Positions 18,643 to 28,830 are shown, counted from the first letter of the stretch. The stretch: 64,000 nucleotides of DNA from Chara braunii (GCA_003427395.1 BFEA01000143.1:168769-232768); one strand, 5' to 3'. The notes: generated from the letters alone by a model not told the origin. Translations and numbers: made by a program.

Positions 18643-19519
18643 GCAGAGTGTTTGGTGCGAGTCGGAAAGTCCTGTCGGGCTGACGATAGGCTGGCCGGTT
18701 GCCTGCTTGATCGCCACGACGGACTGTGGGATCTGGGCGAACCGCATCGAGTTTTACGTCGGCGGGGTGACGATCGCAGTGTGGGGAGTTAGCACGCGAC
18801 GGCCGGGATCGTCGGTGCGGGTATGAGGATCGATGATTGGAGTTGAGTGAGTGATTGGCCTAGGGCCATGATTGAAATTAACTGCGAATGCGCCTTTGTT
18901 GTTGCAGACCTTTATCTCTGGCGTGAGTGTACGGCGGCAACGCCGAACTTCCTCTTTTCGGATCTTGTCCTCTTCTATCTCGGCATTCCTCCCTAATCTC
19001 CCTCTCTCTCCTCTATCTTTGAATGATGAAGTGTCTCGACGTTTGTCTCTGTCTCTCTCTCTCTCTCTCTCGCAAATGGGAATGAGTCTGCATGCTGTGT
19101 GAAAGAACTTCTTCCTGAACTCTTCCATGAGTTTCCTGGGTATTCCCCCTATGCAAGAACCCCGTCTTCTTGTCTTGTGAATGGTGGATGCGTGTGTACT
19201 ATTCACCGATCCATCTTTTATCTCTGTGCATATCTCATTTTCGCACCTTCCACAGTGAATGTATGTATGGAGGTACGTGTCTTTTTGAGTTGATTAGACG
19301 ATTGTTGTCGGGATTTTGTCCAAGAATGCAAGAGTGTTTAGATATGTAATTATGAGTGCGTTGCGCATGCCATCTGCCTTATACTGCACGACATTTGCAC
19401 ATGATCCAGTTGATGGGTGTTTTCTCTCTCTCTCGTGATTGAAAAGGACTGATTGGTGGTTGCGCGAGTGTTTCCTGCTTTTCCTTGATGACGTCTCGGA
19501 GTTTTTGCAATTGATTGAC

Positions 19520-20014
19520 ATGTGGACTGACAAGCACCCTTCGATCAGGCGTCAGCCTCCCGTACCTCCCGTATCAACACGACCTTTTCCTTACAACGAG
19601 NAAAGGACACGTGTATGTGAGTGGGACGTATGAGAAGCTGTCGCACAGATTGGCGNACGATACTACTTCCCCCCGGCAAATCGTTGTTCAGGGTTCGTAG
19701 AGGCTGGGTTTGTTATTATCGACACGCACTTTCCACCCTACTCAATATTGCTCCCTTTTAACGAGCTGATCGTCACTCCGTTGACGGCAGTGGCGCCCCA
19801 TTGGCCTCGAACCCTGTGCACAGAGTGCCAGCGTTTCGATCGCTACGAAGCAAAGGGTTTCCACTACCGAATACGGAGTGAAGACGAGCATAAGGAAAGA
19901 GCCACGCGACGGAGACCTTCCACATCAGACTCGGAACTGACCAGCGAGCGACGACGGGATTTGATACGAAAACGAGACACGCGAAGCGTGCCAAAGCCCT
20001 TCCGCTCTAAATGA
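19520..20014 (+). pseudogene. LTR-resident protein, unit B copy (stop at codon 38)
   Basis: Starts MWTDKHPSIRRQPPVPPVST. A TGA at 19631-19633 replaces the CGA codon of unit A (CEWDV-stop-EAVAQ). After it the frame stays open, with GFVEAGFVIIDTHFPPYSIL, LCTECQRFDRYEAKG and the Arg-rich tail, to a TGA at 20012 (again CGA to TGA relative to unit C). Both changes are C to T at CpG, as expected for methylation-linked decay. The stretch is shared, including n bases, with unit C, so the first stop may be one consensus error shown twice. Confidence 0.55.
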
Positions 20015-20278
20015 CGGACCGTAGCACGGTGGGAAGCTTGACAATATTTTTTGGATTGAATTTGGATTTTTCTTTTTTCACGCCGTGCCCGCGCGCGCAT
20101 TCCGTGACGCGCGAAAGCAACCGACTTACTTCATCGGATCAACACGAGGGATTTCAGTTTCGTCTGTGTCCCCACACTCAATTTCCAAAAATCCTTGGCA
20201 AACCCCATCTTGCTGTTTTTCTGGGCCTCTTTCCACACATCTAGCACTCCGAACGAAAGACAGCACAGGGCGTGAGGT

Positions 20279-20291
20279 TGGTATCGGAGCC
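20279..20291 (+). promoter_or_regulatory. Primer-binding site, initiator tRNA-Met type
   Basis: TGGTATCGGAGCC matches the plant-type primer site TGGTATCAGAGCC in 12 of 13 bases and stands directly after the LTR-like unit and before gag. Reverse transcription of Ty3/gypsy and copia elements is commonly primed by tRNA-iMet at such a site. A similar phrase (TGTCGGAGCC...CGGTTCTAA) occurs in the 2.1-kb unit near 26030. Confidence 0.7.
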
Positions 20292-20375
20292 GACACGTGT
20301 CGGTTCTAATGATAGTAAGTCGAGCTGGCGAGAGGTAGAGGAAGAAATCCCCCACCCGCTCGCCGAGATCGTCCA

Positions 20376-20975
20376 GTGACCAGATCTATATCTGGTGCTC
20401 CTATACCAGCTATACCAATGGTGGACGGTAATAGGATAGTGGTTAGCATTCCCGTCCCCTTCCCCTTCTTCCCTAATCATACCCACCCCGAAGCTTGGGC
20501 GGAAGTCGTGGAAGCTCAAGGATATAGTGCGGGTGACCTTCCCCTCGTTCTTACCTTGCGGCTTCGGAATACGGCGCATGATTGGTTCAGGAAACACACG
20601 TGGGTAGATTGGAATACTTTCAAACAAGCATTCTTGGCTCGATTTGATACGGTCAGTGAAGAAGCCGCTTGGTACGTACTCAAAACTCGACCACAAGGAC
20701 CAGGGAAATTGCTGCCTGATTTCGTGGATCGATTTCAAACCACGTTGGAAAAATCTGGGCGAGACGAGAAATCCGCTCGAGAGTTGTTCATCGATCATCT
20801 ACGAAGTCCGACGTTGAAAGGGAAGTTACAGAAAAACGTCCCGCCGAAGACACACCAGTTATCTGCTATCATCGCTAAAGCGTTGGAACTGGACCTGGCT
20901 GATACCAAAAAATGCATCAGTCAGGGAGATAAAGATATTACGGACACCATACAGGATGTAACGGCTAAACGGTGA
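20376..20975 (+). CDS. gag: Ty3-type Gag, capsid (retrotransposon gag) domain
   Basis: The protein contains FFPNHTHPEAWAEVVEAQGY, LTLRLRNTAHDWFRKHTWVD, WNTFKQAFLARFDTVSEEAA, then LPDFVDRFQTTLEKSGRDEK and ELFIDHLRSPTLKGKLQKNV. The pattern of W-F, then W..F...F...F, is the classical retrotransposon gag core. The frame opens with GTG at 20376; the first ATG is about 20418 (MVDGNRIVVS). It follows the primer site by about 85 bp. It ends at a TGA at 20973, about 190 bp before the knuckle-bearing frame, so the original Gag is probably broken by a frameshift or stop. Confidence 0.75.
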   Translation: MTRSISGAPIPAIPMVDGNRIVVSIPVPFPFFPNHTHPEAWAEVVEAQGYSAGDLPLVLTLRLRNTAHDWFRKHTWVDWNTFKQAFLARFDTVSEEAAWYVLKTRPQGPGKLLPDFVDRFQTTLEKSGRDEKSARELFIDHLRSPTLKGKLQKNVPPKTHQLSAIIAKALELDLADTKKCISQGDKDITDTIQDVTAKR

Positions 20976-21161
20976 TCGTGGCTGCCGGCGGTAGAACGGT
21001 TTTATCCCCGCCCCGACCATGACCTTCCCGACGGGATCACTTCCGATATCCCGCCTGTTTCCTCTTCCTCTCCCCCAACGAATCAGCCGATAGCGGTAGT
21101 TAGGAGCGGAATCTCTCACGAACCCCCCTCGCCGACCGTAACCAACTTACATCTTGCCCAA

Positions 21162-22022
21162 ATGATCCATACGGCCACTACCAAGCAGTCTGAATGGATG
21201 AGCAACTTGATTCAAATGCAGGCAGCTCACATGGAGCGGATGGAACAAATAATGAGCAGGCTAATTAAGCCCAACCCAGCCCCTGCTCGACCTGCCCCAG
21301 CGCCATTTCCTCTCTTGCCTACCCCGCCTGCTCCTGGCTATCCACCACAGTTCCCTCACCCGGCTAATCCACCAGGAAAGGTCGAGTGTTTTAATTGCAA
21401 ACAGCCCGGACATTTTGCCCGGGACTGTCCGCAGCCAAAACGTAATCAACCCCCACCGGTTGCGGCCCCTGTTGCTCTAAACCAAGGACGAATGGCCGCA
21501 TTGATGGACACTGCTCAAGGAGGAGAACTCGTTGCATATGAGCAGCCTTCCCTCTCAACGGCAATAGCGTCAACATCGGGATCTTCTTCCTCTGACGCTG
21601 CTGACGTGGTCGATCCACTCGAGTATCTTCACCTAGCGGGCATGATCGGGGCGATCCGATCGGCCCCTGATGATCTTGAATGGGTCGATCGCGATTCTAA
21701 TCCTGGTCCTCAGTTTAGGACGGGCGAAATTAATGTGTTACGAACACTCAAGCAGTTAGATATCCGTGTTCCGATTTCGGTGGGACACTTGCTCACAATA
21801 TCTGAAGCTGCAAACGACAAACTATTACAACAATGTCAGAAGACTCAAAAGCGCTTCACGTACCAGCACATCCAGCGAATGTTAAAAAAGAAGGAGGAGG
21901 AAAGAGAGGATGTTGCGCCACCAGAATCTGAAACGGTTGAACCCGAAGCACAAGAGAAAAATTCCCATGAGAAATGGAAGTTGAAAAAACATTCCATAAA
22001 AAAAAATCCTTCATATTTATAA
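21162..22022 (+). CDS. gag: Gag nucleocapsid part with CCHC zinc knuckle
   Basis: This 286-codon frame has a proline-rich stretch (about residues 40-70) followed by CFNCKQPGHFARDC (21387-21428), a CX2CX4HX4C zinc knuckle that binds nucleic acid. Later come a serine-rich stretch and an acidic, lysine-rich tail (KKKEEEREDVAPPESE). It continues the Gag reading begun at 20376. The last codons (HSIKKNPSYL) lie in AT-rich DNA next to the inserted elements at 22.0-23.6 kb, so the native C terminus and the Gag-Pro junction are interrupted here. Confidence 0.75.
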   Translation: MIHTATTKQSEWMSNLIQMQAAHMERMEQIMSRLIKPNPAPARPAPAPFPLLPTPPAPGYPPQFPHPANPPGKVECFNCKQPGHFARDCPQPKRNQPPPVAAPVALNQGRMAALMDTAQGGELVAYEQPSLSTAIASTSGSSSSDAADVVDPLEYLHLAGMIGAIRSAPDDLEWVDRDSNPGPQFRTGEINVLRTLKQLDIRVPISVGHLLTISEAANDKLLQQCQKTQKRFTYQHIQRMLKKKEEEREDVAPPESETVEPEAQEKNSHEKWKLKKHSIKKNPSYL

Positions 22023-22113
22023 ATTATCCTGGGTAGCACCACGTACGCGTATGCGGTGCATACGCGTACGTATGCGCGCGTACGCATACGTGCCCAAAAA
22101 CCAGCATACGCGT

Positions 22114-22877
22114 NNNNNNNNNNNNNNNNNNNNNNNNNNNNNNNNNNNNNNNNNNNNNNNNNNNNNNNNNNNNNNNNNNNNNNNNNNNNNNNNNNNNNNN
22201 NNNNNNNNNNNNNNNNNNNNNNNNNNNNNNNNNNNNNNNNNNNNNNNNNNNNNNNNNNNNNNNNNNNNNNNNNNNNNNNNNNNNNNNNNNNNNNNNNNNN
22301 NNNNNNNNNNNNNNNNNNNNNNNNNNNNNNNNNNNNNNNNNNNNNNNNNNNNNNNNNNNNNNNNNNNNNNNNNNNNNNNNNNNNNNNNNNNNNNNNNNNN
22401 NNNNNNNNNNNNNNNNNNNNNNNNNNNNNNNNNNNNNNNNNNNNNNNNNNNNNNNNNNNNNNNNNNNNNNNNNNNNNNNNNNNNNNNNNNNNNNNNNNNN
22501 NNNNNNNNNNNNNNNNNNNNNNNNNNNNNNNNNNNNNNNNNNNNNNNNNNNNNNNNNNNNNNNNNNNNNNNNNNNNNNNNNNNNNNNNNNNNNNNNNNNN
22601 NNNNNNNNNNNNNNNNNNNNNNNNNNNNNNNNNNNNNNNNNNNNNNNNNNNNNNNNNNNNNNNNNNNNNNNNNNNNNNNNNNNNNNNNNNNNNNNNNNNN
22701 NNNNNNNNNNNNNNNNNNNNNNNNNNNNNNNNNNNNNNNNNNNNNNNNNNNNNNNNNNNNNNNNNNNNNNNNNNNNNNNNNNNNNNNNNNNNNNNNNNNN
22801 NNNNNNNNNNNNNNNNNNNNNNNNNNNNNNNNNNNNNNNNNNNNNNNNNNNNNNNNNNNNNNNNNNNNNNNNNNNNN
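22114..22877. other. Assembly gap (764 N)
   Basis: A run of N inside the hAT-like element; the flanks are low complexity and self-complementary, which explains the failed assembly. Confidence 0.99.
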
Positions 22878-22904
22878 TCTCTCTCTCTCTCTTTTTCTCT
22901 CTCA

Positions 22905-22965
<61 letters not shown>
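22878..22965 (+). repeat. CT and (CA)n microsatellites
   Basis: A short CT tract followed by about 60 nt of CA repeat at the right edge of the gap. Confidence 0.95.
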
Positions 22966-22966
<1 letters not shown>

Positions 22967-23160
22967 AACCAATCCCAACGCCCACCCCCCAACCCCTACT
23001 GGGCGCAGACAAACCCGGGAAACAGCCCGTTGTGACCACGTACGCGGACCCTGAATTTGCGTATGCGCGCATACGTATGCGACACGTATAAGCATACGTG
23101 CATACGCGTATGCACGTATGCGGAGCCCGCGTACGTGTACGCCGTGCTACCCAAAAATTA

Positions 23161-23576
23161 TCATTCCAATGTTTGTCCAATTATAAAATTTACAATTTAA
23201 TTTGATAATTTTCCGTCTAAATATGAGTTTTCCCTTCCAACTACATTTATTTGTTCAAGATGGAATGAAAGTCTGGACGAGTTTATGAAATGTTTTAATT
23301 AGACTTTCATTCTATTACAACAAATATCGTCTAATTTAGATTGGATTAACCTATTTATGACTGGAAATCCTTACTTAGAATGGCAGTCCAATTAAAATAT
23401 TTCATGAACTCATCCTGACTTTCATTCCATCTCTAGCATGCAGTTCAAAAAAGAAGGGATACCCCATTCTTGGAAGGAAAGTTTTCAAGCAAGACGGAAA
23501 ATTTTAAAATTGGAATGACATTTTTTAAGATGGAATGAAAATTTGAAATTTAGAATGTAATTTTACTCTGGAATGA
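23161..23576. mobile_element. AT-rich MITE (416 bp), TTA target duplication
   Basis: TCATTCCA at 23161 is answered by TGGAATGA ending at 23576, and TTA flanks both ends (23158-23160, 23577-23579). This fits a Tourist/PIF-Harbinger-type MITE. Inside, GGAATGA and its complement recur, and a long inverted pair links about 23260-23313 (agatggaatgaaagtctgga) with 23390-23433. The neighbouring hAT-like element inserted at its left border, because the 8-bp hAT duplication overlaps its first two bases. No coding frame. Confidence 0.6.
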
Positions 23577-23586
23577 TTATTTAATT

Positions 23587-24519
23587 GTGGGAATTTTTTC
23601 TGTTGCAACACGAGTAGCTGCGATCTCTTTAGCAGAAAAGGATCACTTCGTACGAGCTCGGCCGGTACTATGGAAGAGCGCGGAATGTGATTGTGAAGTT
23701 TGGGGCAAGCCGTTTAACGCCCTTATCGACACAGGGTCTTCTGCAGTGGCCATATCATTAGACACTGTCAGAAAGACGGGACAATTCGGATCCATCCTTC
23801 CTCAATCTGGCAAAGACAATTATGTCTCTGCCGATGAGGAAGCAATGAACATCGTGGGCATTATTGAGAATGTGGCTATAAAGGTTGGACGAGTACACGT
23901 CCTTGTTAAGGCACTAGTAATAGATGTGCGTTCTTATTCTGTGTTGTTAGGATCACCTTGGGCGATGGCGGTGGGCACACGTTTGCATTTTGATTCCAAG
24001 CAACTGGTGCTCACGCAAACTAGGGGAAAGCCTCAAAGTGTTCCCTTGCGAATTTCCACCCGAACAATAAAACGAACTCCTAACTCAGCCCAAATAGGGA
24101 ATCTATGTATCGATGCCAAGGGGTATTCTTCCTCGGACATCGGCAACGGAATCGGGGAACAGGAATACGAAGAAGAACTGCCTAGTGAGGATGAATGGAA
24201 GCACCTGGTTGAACTTTTCAAACACGAAATCCCCGAAGAATTTCAAGTGTGCCCCGACACCGCCCGAAGCTTCCACGTGGGTTCAGGAGACGGCGCGCTT
24301 GCGCCTCCGAAAATCCAGGTCAGTCCTTCAGTCCTCCTCAGGGAACCTAAATTACAAGTGTCTGAACTAGCTGATGATTTGGAACCCCCTCATACCTTGT
24401 ACGAGGGAGCACTTTCGTTACGAACACGTTATCAACAAACGGAACAGTATCTAGACGTTTTTGTTTTCCCGCCCCGATCGTTACTAACAACGGGGGCGAC
24501 CATCGCTTTGATTAAATAG
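23587..24519 (+). CDS. pro: Ty3-type aspartic protease region (Pro, start of Pol)
   Basis: The frame contains CEVWGKPFNALIDTGSSAVA; DTGS (23728-23739) is the catalytic motif of retropepsins. VLVKALVIDVRSYSVLLGSP fits the later hydrophobic LLG element. A spacer domain with HVGSGDGALAPPKIQVSP follows. The start shown is a GTG immediately after the MITE; the true N terminus lies on the other side of the inserted elements. There is no reverse transcriptase downstream: the element is cut at about 24800 by a different repeat. The protease residues look intact but the element cannot be autonomous. Confidence 0.7.
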   Translation: MGIFSVATRVAAISLAEKDHFVRARPVLWKSAECDCEVWGKPFNALIDTGSSAVAISLDTVRKTGQFGSILPQSGKDNYVSADEEAMNIVGIIENVAIKVGRVHVLVKALVIDVRSYSVLLGSPWAMAVGTRLHFDSKQLVLTQTRGKPQSVPLRISTRTIKRTPNSAQIGNLCIDAKGYSSSDIGNGIGEQEYEEELPSEDEWKHLVELFKHEIPEEFQVCPDTARSFHVGSGDGALAPPKIQVSPSVLLREPKLQVSELADDLEPPHTLYEGALSLRTRYQQTEQYLDVFVFPPRSLLTTGATIALIK

Positions 24520-24543
24520 AAGGCAGACGCGCCGGTAGATGAC

Positions 24544-24765
24544 GTGCCTAATCTAATGCAAGAGATGACGGACCTAACAGGATTGACTGTGGAGCAGATT
24601 TCGGCCGACTCAGAAACTGACGCCGAAACTAAAGAAACCGAAATGATCAGCCCCGCCGAATCACAGATGATTGCGACTGTCTTTTCTGTTCGCACCAGCA
24701 GTTCTGTCTTTTCCAGTGTTTACGATCGCAAGGAGCGGCCGGTTGATCGGATCGACATCCCTTAA
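24544..24765 (+). pseudogene. Remnant of the Pro-RT linker of the same element
   Basis: This 73-codon frame lies 25 bp after the protease stop and is acidic and serine-rich (EQISADSETDAETKETEMIS). No domain was recognised. Its position and strand suggest it is the next stretch of Pol, separated by a TAG. It ends just before the junction to the 2.1-kb duplicated unit. Confidence 0.4.
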
Positions 24766-25225
24766 GACTCCTGGGGAATCAACGATCACTCTACCAGACT
24801 CTAGGGAATGTCGTCACACCAAGTCTTCGGCACAGGCTCAAACAGTCTCTCATCAAAATGTCTGAATCCCGATGTCAAGTCTAGATCCAATGTCGTCAAG
24901 TCTCGAGTCACAATTTTTTTTCTCTCTGTCGTAATCTGCTGATACTGAGGAGTCAGGCGGCGAGAGGGCGAGGAGAAGAAGGTGGACTGAGAGAAGGAAG
25001 AAGAAGAACTCTCTCTCTCTCTCTCATACACACACATATCAATCGTACACACACACACACACGTACTCACTTACACACGTGCCTATTGTATGTACACACA
25101 TCTTAAAGCGAAACGAATCTGTCCATATTTAGTGGTAGGTTCATTGGGTTTTATTTTATTTATTTATTCATTTATTTATTCTATTTTATCATTTTTTACT
25201 TATTATATTTTTATTATTATATTTG

Positions 25226-25537
25226 ATGGGGTATCGGGATTGGTTGCGAGGAACGGGACTTACCCGTTTTTTTCTCCTGCTTCTCGTCGTCGTCACCGTC
25301 GTCGTTAGAGTCGCCGTCGTTGTCAGCCCCTTCGCTGCTATACCTTGGTCAGGTAAGTATTCCCTCTCCACTTCTCCCTCTTCTTCTCTCTCCTCTTTCT
25401 TCCCCCCCTGCTCCCTTTCTTTCGTCTGTTGTCACGGTCAGTGTCGTCGTCGTCGCTGTAGGTGGATCTCACTTTCCGGCGGCAAACCGTCAAGACCACA
25501 GCGTTCCAGACACTTCACCGGCCCATTCAATCGGTAG
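25226..25537 (+). CDS. Hydrophobic ORF in duplicated unit, copy 1 (103 aa from ATG)
   Basis: Begins MGYRDWLRGTGLTRFFLLLL and continues VVVTVVVRVAVVVSPFAAIP, which looks like one membrane segment or signal anchor. An Arg/Cys-rich tail follows. The copy at 49507-49818 is open over the same length with a few substitutions. However, a good donor site (CAG/GTAAGT, about 25353) and a pyrimidine-rich stretch ending in GTCAG (about 25440) lie inside, so this may instead be an intron-containing leader, and the tail would not be translated as shown. The function is unknown. Confidence 0.3.
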   Translation: MGYRDWLRGTGLTRFFLLLLVVVTVVVRVAVVVSPFAAIPWSGKYSLSTSPSSSLSSFFPPCSLSFVCCHGQCRRRRCRWISLSGGKPSRPQRSRHFTGPFNR

Positions 25538-26156
25538 GTGCGACGGCGTGTGTACCAAGGGCAGGGACGTAATCAGTGCAAGCAGATGATGCGCTTACTA
25601 GGCATCCCTCGTTCAAGACCGATAATTACAACAGTCTATCCGTTGCGACAGGCCTGTTTCCCGTCCTTTCTTCTTAGTCTCCCTCCTCCTCCTCCTTCCT
25701 TTTCTTCTTCTTCTTCTTCTCGCGTGTTCTCCTCNTTCTNCNCCCNGCCTTCCGCGCGCTACCCCTTCTCACGATCTGTCCTTCTCGAGGATGCGGAATA
25801 GTATCGAGCGGACGAGCTAGAAGCCNCGTACCCACTGCGGAGTCCTACNAGGCGTAGTCGGTTGGCTCCTTACTAGGTNAATCCGTCCCAATATCGGGGC
25901 GTGATTCATTTGGGCACCTCGGGGTAGGTAGGCCATCAAGAAAAACAACAAAAAAAGTAAAAGAAATCAAAACTAAAANAACGAATCTAACGTGATTCAA
26001 CCTCACGGNTCATCCCTNCCTTGCCAAGTGTCGGAGCCCCACGACACTCGGTTCTANCTAACAACTAACTATACTAACTCCTACTTGTAAGGTCGCGGGT
26101 TCGAATCCCGACGGTTCAATCTTAGGCAAAACGAAAAATANAGCTCCCNGTCAAAA

Positions 26157-26243
26157 GGGAGCTANCTCGGAGGGCGGCGGGCCTTGATCCCCAGATCCTC
26201 NGCATATCAATCCCNTACTGCAACCTACTGAGCTAGCTCCCAC
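26157..26243 (-). repeat. tRNA-like sequence in duplicated unit, copy 1
   Basis: Read on the minus strand: GGGAGCTAGCTCAGTAGG (A box TAGCTCAGTAGG), a GATTGATATG anticodon-region phrase, GGGGATCAAGGCCC (B-box-like) and an end GAGCTAGCTCCC pairing with the start over up to 12 bases. It resembles a degenerate tRNA (Ile-like GAT) but the anticodon stem is poor. It contains n bases; the cleaner copy is 50438-50522. Confidence 0.35.
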
Positions 26244-26937
26244 TTCNGTTAGAAGGGNAGTANCTCTAGTATATATAAAGTAACGCAGCTCAATCCAACC
26301 AATGGCCTCATCCCACTCTAGCCTACGTGATCATGCATGTTTGCCTATCTGNGTGCCTATNTAAATGTCTGCCGCCTTGGGTGCTTGCGTGACNCGCAAG
26401 GGCACGTATTTCAANGGAAGGCCCGAAGGGCCGGTACTCAGCCNTGGTTGCGGCATCGANGGTCGNGNCAGNGTAGATTCTCAAGTGGCGGGCAGGTTNG
26501 CACCACACCACATCGAGGTAGACGTGGNGGGTACTNGGCTCGGAGGCTGAGTAGGGGAAGGTAAAAGACCGAAATTTTCAGAACCCCCAGTACCGGAAGG
26601 AAGACAGGCACTGGACCAAGTCTCAGTGCGTGTCATAGTCCTACCTGACACAATCATCAGTCCAACTGACCCTTCAACCTTTTCCGTCGAGGGGCATTAC
26701 TACTGATCCTAATCACCACAGCGCGCGTTATAGTAACGCGCGTACACACTTAACGAAATTTTCTCACCGATTTTTGCCCCGGTCTTAGTGACCGAGGATT
26801 TTTGTCTTTCAGCGTCACGCCAAGCGTGCACACCCCATTTCGTTCCAGACTGGCTACGTCATGGTAGCTGATGCCGCCACCGTGTCTAATGCAAATACAT
26901 GGCAAAATACCCTTATAAGGGTATTTTGTCCGACAGT

Positions 26938-28500
26938 ATCCCAAACCTCATTAAGAGACGTCCCCGTCGCTCGGAGAACTATATGCACACAAAAGTGTTT
27001 TCCGACAAACAATTCATCAAATCCGAATCCTGAAATGAAATATGGCTTCAGGATTGACGCCGTCACCTTACTTTTCATTATTTCAGCCGGGATTTTAGCC
27101 CGGGTCTCCCACATAAAACATAATGACTGAAAGCGGGGATACTAGATCTGTGCTACAGTACATGAAATAGTTAAGTATGACAACGCACCTTTCCTTCCCC
27201 CACACCCTTAGTCTTTGGTCCAGGTATTCGTTGGTTGTTTTCAGGGACAGTGTTCGCGTACGAACTCAATCCGTCAAACATGGGTCCTAACCGAGACCTT
27301 GGATGTTCAACTCTTGATATCACAATCGAAAGTTGTCTGTCGTCCTGCCCGAAGCCTAATACAGGAGGACAACGGTCTCCATCCAAACCCACCACAGTCC
27401 TGCTGATCAGACCGGAGCTGCGGTCCACCGCGTTGTTGCTTATCGGTGGTTACCCTCGTTGGTTGCATAACGAGGGGATATTCATCCTCTCTTTAAAAAA
27501 AATTTAAATCTCGACCCCTTCGACATCCACCTGAATAGATCCTTTCATTGGGGTGGTCACCCCTCTAGTTTCTCTTCTAGGCCATAGTCGAAGGGTCCGC
27601 TGCCTGGTTATGCTAGGTCAGCAGCCCACGCTGGGAGTTACGTCCCAACGATGTCAATTTTTCACCATATGCTTGGTAATTTATGCCCTCAGGTTAACCC
27701 TTGAGGTGGATGAACGATGTTTTTTAAATAAACCAAATAAATGAGATTTTCAATAATTGAGCATTCGTCAGGCTGCCACTTAGGGTTGTGTCCTCCAAGT
27801 CTTTGATCATAGCTCGTTGAGGCACGCACCTCGGGGTCATTTTATAACCATTATATATATATATATATATAACTATTATTTTTAAAATAAACTTTTATTG
27901 ACTCTTTGCTTGTCAGAATCCACAAAAAAAATAAAACATCACTTTCATAGAGATTGCCAAATAAACAGAATTGATAAGACTCAAAGGAGTCTACCATCTC
28001 ATAGCATGGTCTTAAACAATAAATGTACAATCAATCCAGTTTTTGAAGCTTCATAAACTCATCAAACTTTGACCTGAATACGGATCCGCCCATTCCTCTA
28101 TCACCTCCTTAGATCTCAACAGAGTCTAGTGGTGATAGACGAAAGGAGATCTTAGGTTACCAGAGACTCAACCAAAGACAAAGGCCCATACACAATGTGA
28201 CAAGTGCGTCGTGTCCACCAGCTCATCCTCCTGAGTGTTATACATAAATACAAGTATGTTACAGAGTCAGATCACCACTCCACTCTACTATCCCTCAAAT
28301 ACCTCTCATGTCATTTCCTATACTACTTTCTATGCTAAGTTCCCTCATTTGACTGTAGAAAGCACACAACTTGTCTCACCCGTGTTTCTCATGTCCAATT
28401 GAAGAAGAAAACCACATATCCCCTTGCTCTAATTTACACCTTTCTCTCTCTCATAACTGTCCTTTAAGCCAATTCAAGTCATAATTTTCTCAAAACATCT
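26938..28500. other. Unassigned sequence with several hairpins
   Basis: No gene was recognised. Small inverted repeats include AATCCTGAA/TTCAGGATT (about 27022-27053) and CCCTCGTT/AACGAGGG (about 27453-27477). An (AT)n tract lies near 27853-27871. Open frames at 27171-27507 show no domain-like pattern. The stretch may be the 3' flank of the minus-strand gag fragment. Confidence 0.35.
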
Positions 28501-28512
28501 ACTTATTCCTAC

Positions 28513-28830
28513 CTAGAAATCAACTGGCAGTCCCAGTATCATGTGAAGTGTTACCCTGCCTCCCTTAGGTATCCTGGGAATGGTCTGCCCTGTGCCGACC
28601 ACCAATCTCTTATGACTATCATATTTGGTTTTTCCTTCCTTTATATAAATTGCTAGAATGGAATACTCATCCCTGAGGTACCCTTCCTGAGTGTAGAAGA
28701 AACACCTCTGTCCAACCATGCTAGGCTTGATTTTCTTTATGTTTGGCTGGATTGAAGTCTTAGCCTGATCTTCAGCCACCTTTGGTGAGTCCAACTGGGA
28801 TTCCCTTTGCCTTTTACCCTGTCCTGGCAT
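28513..28830 (-). pseudogene. gag: Second minus-strand gag fragment: decayed zinc knuckle
   Basis: The frame includes KKIKPSMVGQRCFFYTQEGY and LRDEYSILAIYIKEG. Positions match a CX2CX4HX4C knuckle in which the second Cys, the His and the last Cys are all Tyr (TAC, TAC, TAT). Each differs from the expected codon by one transition. The following KYDSHKRLVVGTGQTIPRIP resembles the segment after the knuckle in related gag proteins as I remember them. It lies 3' of the capsid-like frame at 28956-29579 and is probably its continuation. It cannot bind zinc in the usual way. Confidence 0.5.

Larger units (their letters stand above)
17655..20278 (+). mobile_element. Unit B: 5' LTR (about 2.62 kb) of a Ty3-type element
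   Basis: Starts TGTGACAAACTACTTCCC, collinear with units A and C, and runs to GGGCGTGAGGT, where a tRNA-Met-type primer-binding site begins and gag follows. This order identifies the unit as a 5' LTR. It contains the paired CCAAT dyad (18378-18432), a TATA-like box (TATAAA at 18565-18570), the 60-codon ORF and a broken copy of the LTR-resident gene. Compared with A and C it lacks the last bases GCGCGTCACA before the primer site, so its 3' boundary is slightly uncertain. Confidence 0.7.
22029..23154. mobile_element. hAT-like non-autonomous element with 8-bp target duplication, gapped
   Basis: AAATTATC occurs at 22021-22028 and again at 23155-23162. Between them lies an element with ends CTGGGTAGCAC and GTGCTACCCAA (10 of 11 bases match in inverse). 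An 8-bp duplication is the hallmark of hAT elements. The subterminal DNA is packed with ACGCGTATGCG/CATACGCGTACG words in both orientations. The centre is a 764-N gap next to CT and CA tracts, so coding capacity is unknown. It interrupts the Ty3 element between gag and protease. Confidence 0.6.
24807..26937 (+). mobile_element. Duplicated 2.1-kb unit, copy 1 (LTR-like or non-autonomous element)
   Basis: Nearly identical to 49089-51216. It begins at gaatgtcgtcacaccaagtc and ends GGGTATTTTGTCCGACA. Ends of the form TGTCG...CGACA would suit an LTR. Inside are a hydrophobic ORF, a primer-site-like phrase (TGTCGGAGCC, about 26030), a GGGTTCGAATCCC T-arm-like piece, a tRNA-like stretch, and near the end a perfect 24-bp palindrome (26901-26924). 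Scattered n bases suggest consensus calling across repeat copies. No transposition proteins are present. Confidence 0.6.

Noticed and set aside
18440-18826. 128-codon frame open in units B and C (ending GVSTRRPGSSVRV)
   Set aside because: It begins at a TTG, is broken in unit A by a stop shortly after its start, and overlaps the better conserved 60-codon frame; kept only as a possibility.
21845-23095. Very long open frames on both strands crossing 22.1-22.9 kb (up to 416 codons)
   Set aside because: They run through 764 N bases and CA/CT microsatellites; the only real sequence in them is repeat DNA and the antisense of gag.
26084-26130. Functional tRNA gene suggested by the GGGTTCGAATCCC T arm at about 26100 (and 50380)
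   Set aside because: There is no A box, D arm or acceptor stem at the right distance upstream; the second copy even alters the T arm (GGGTTCGAATCCTGG).
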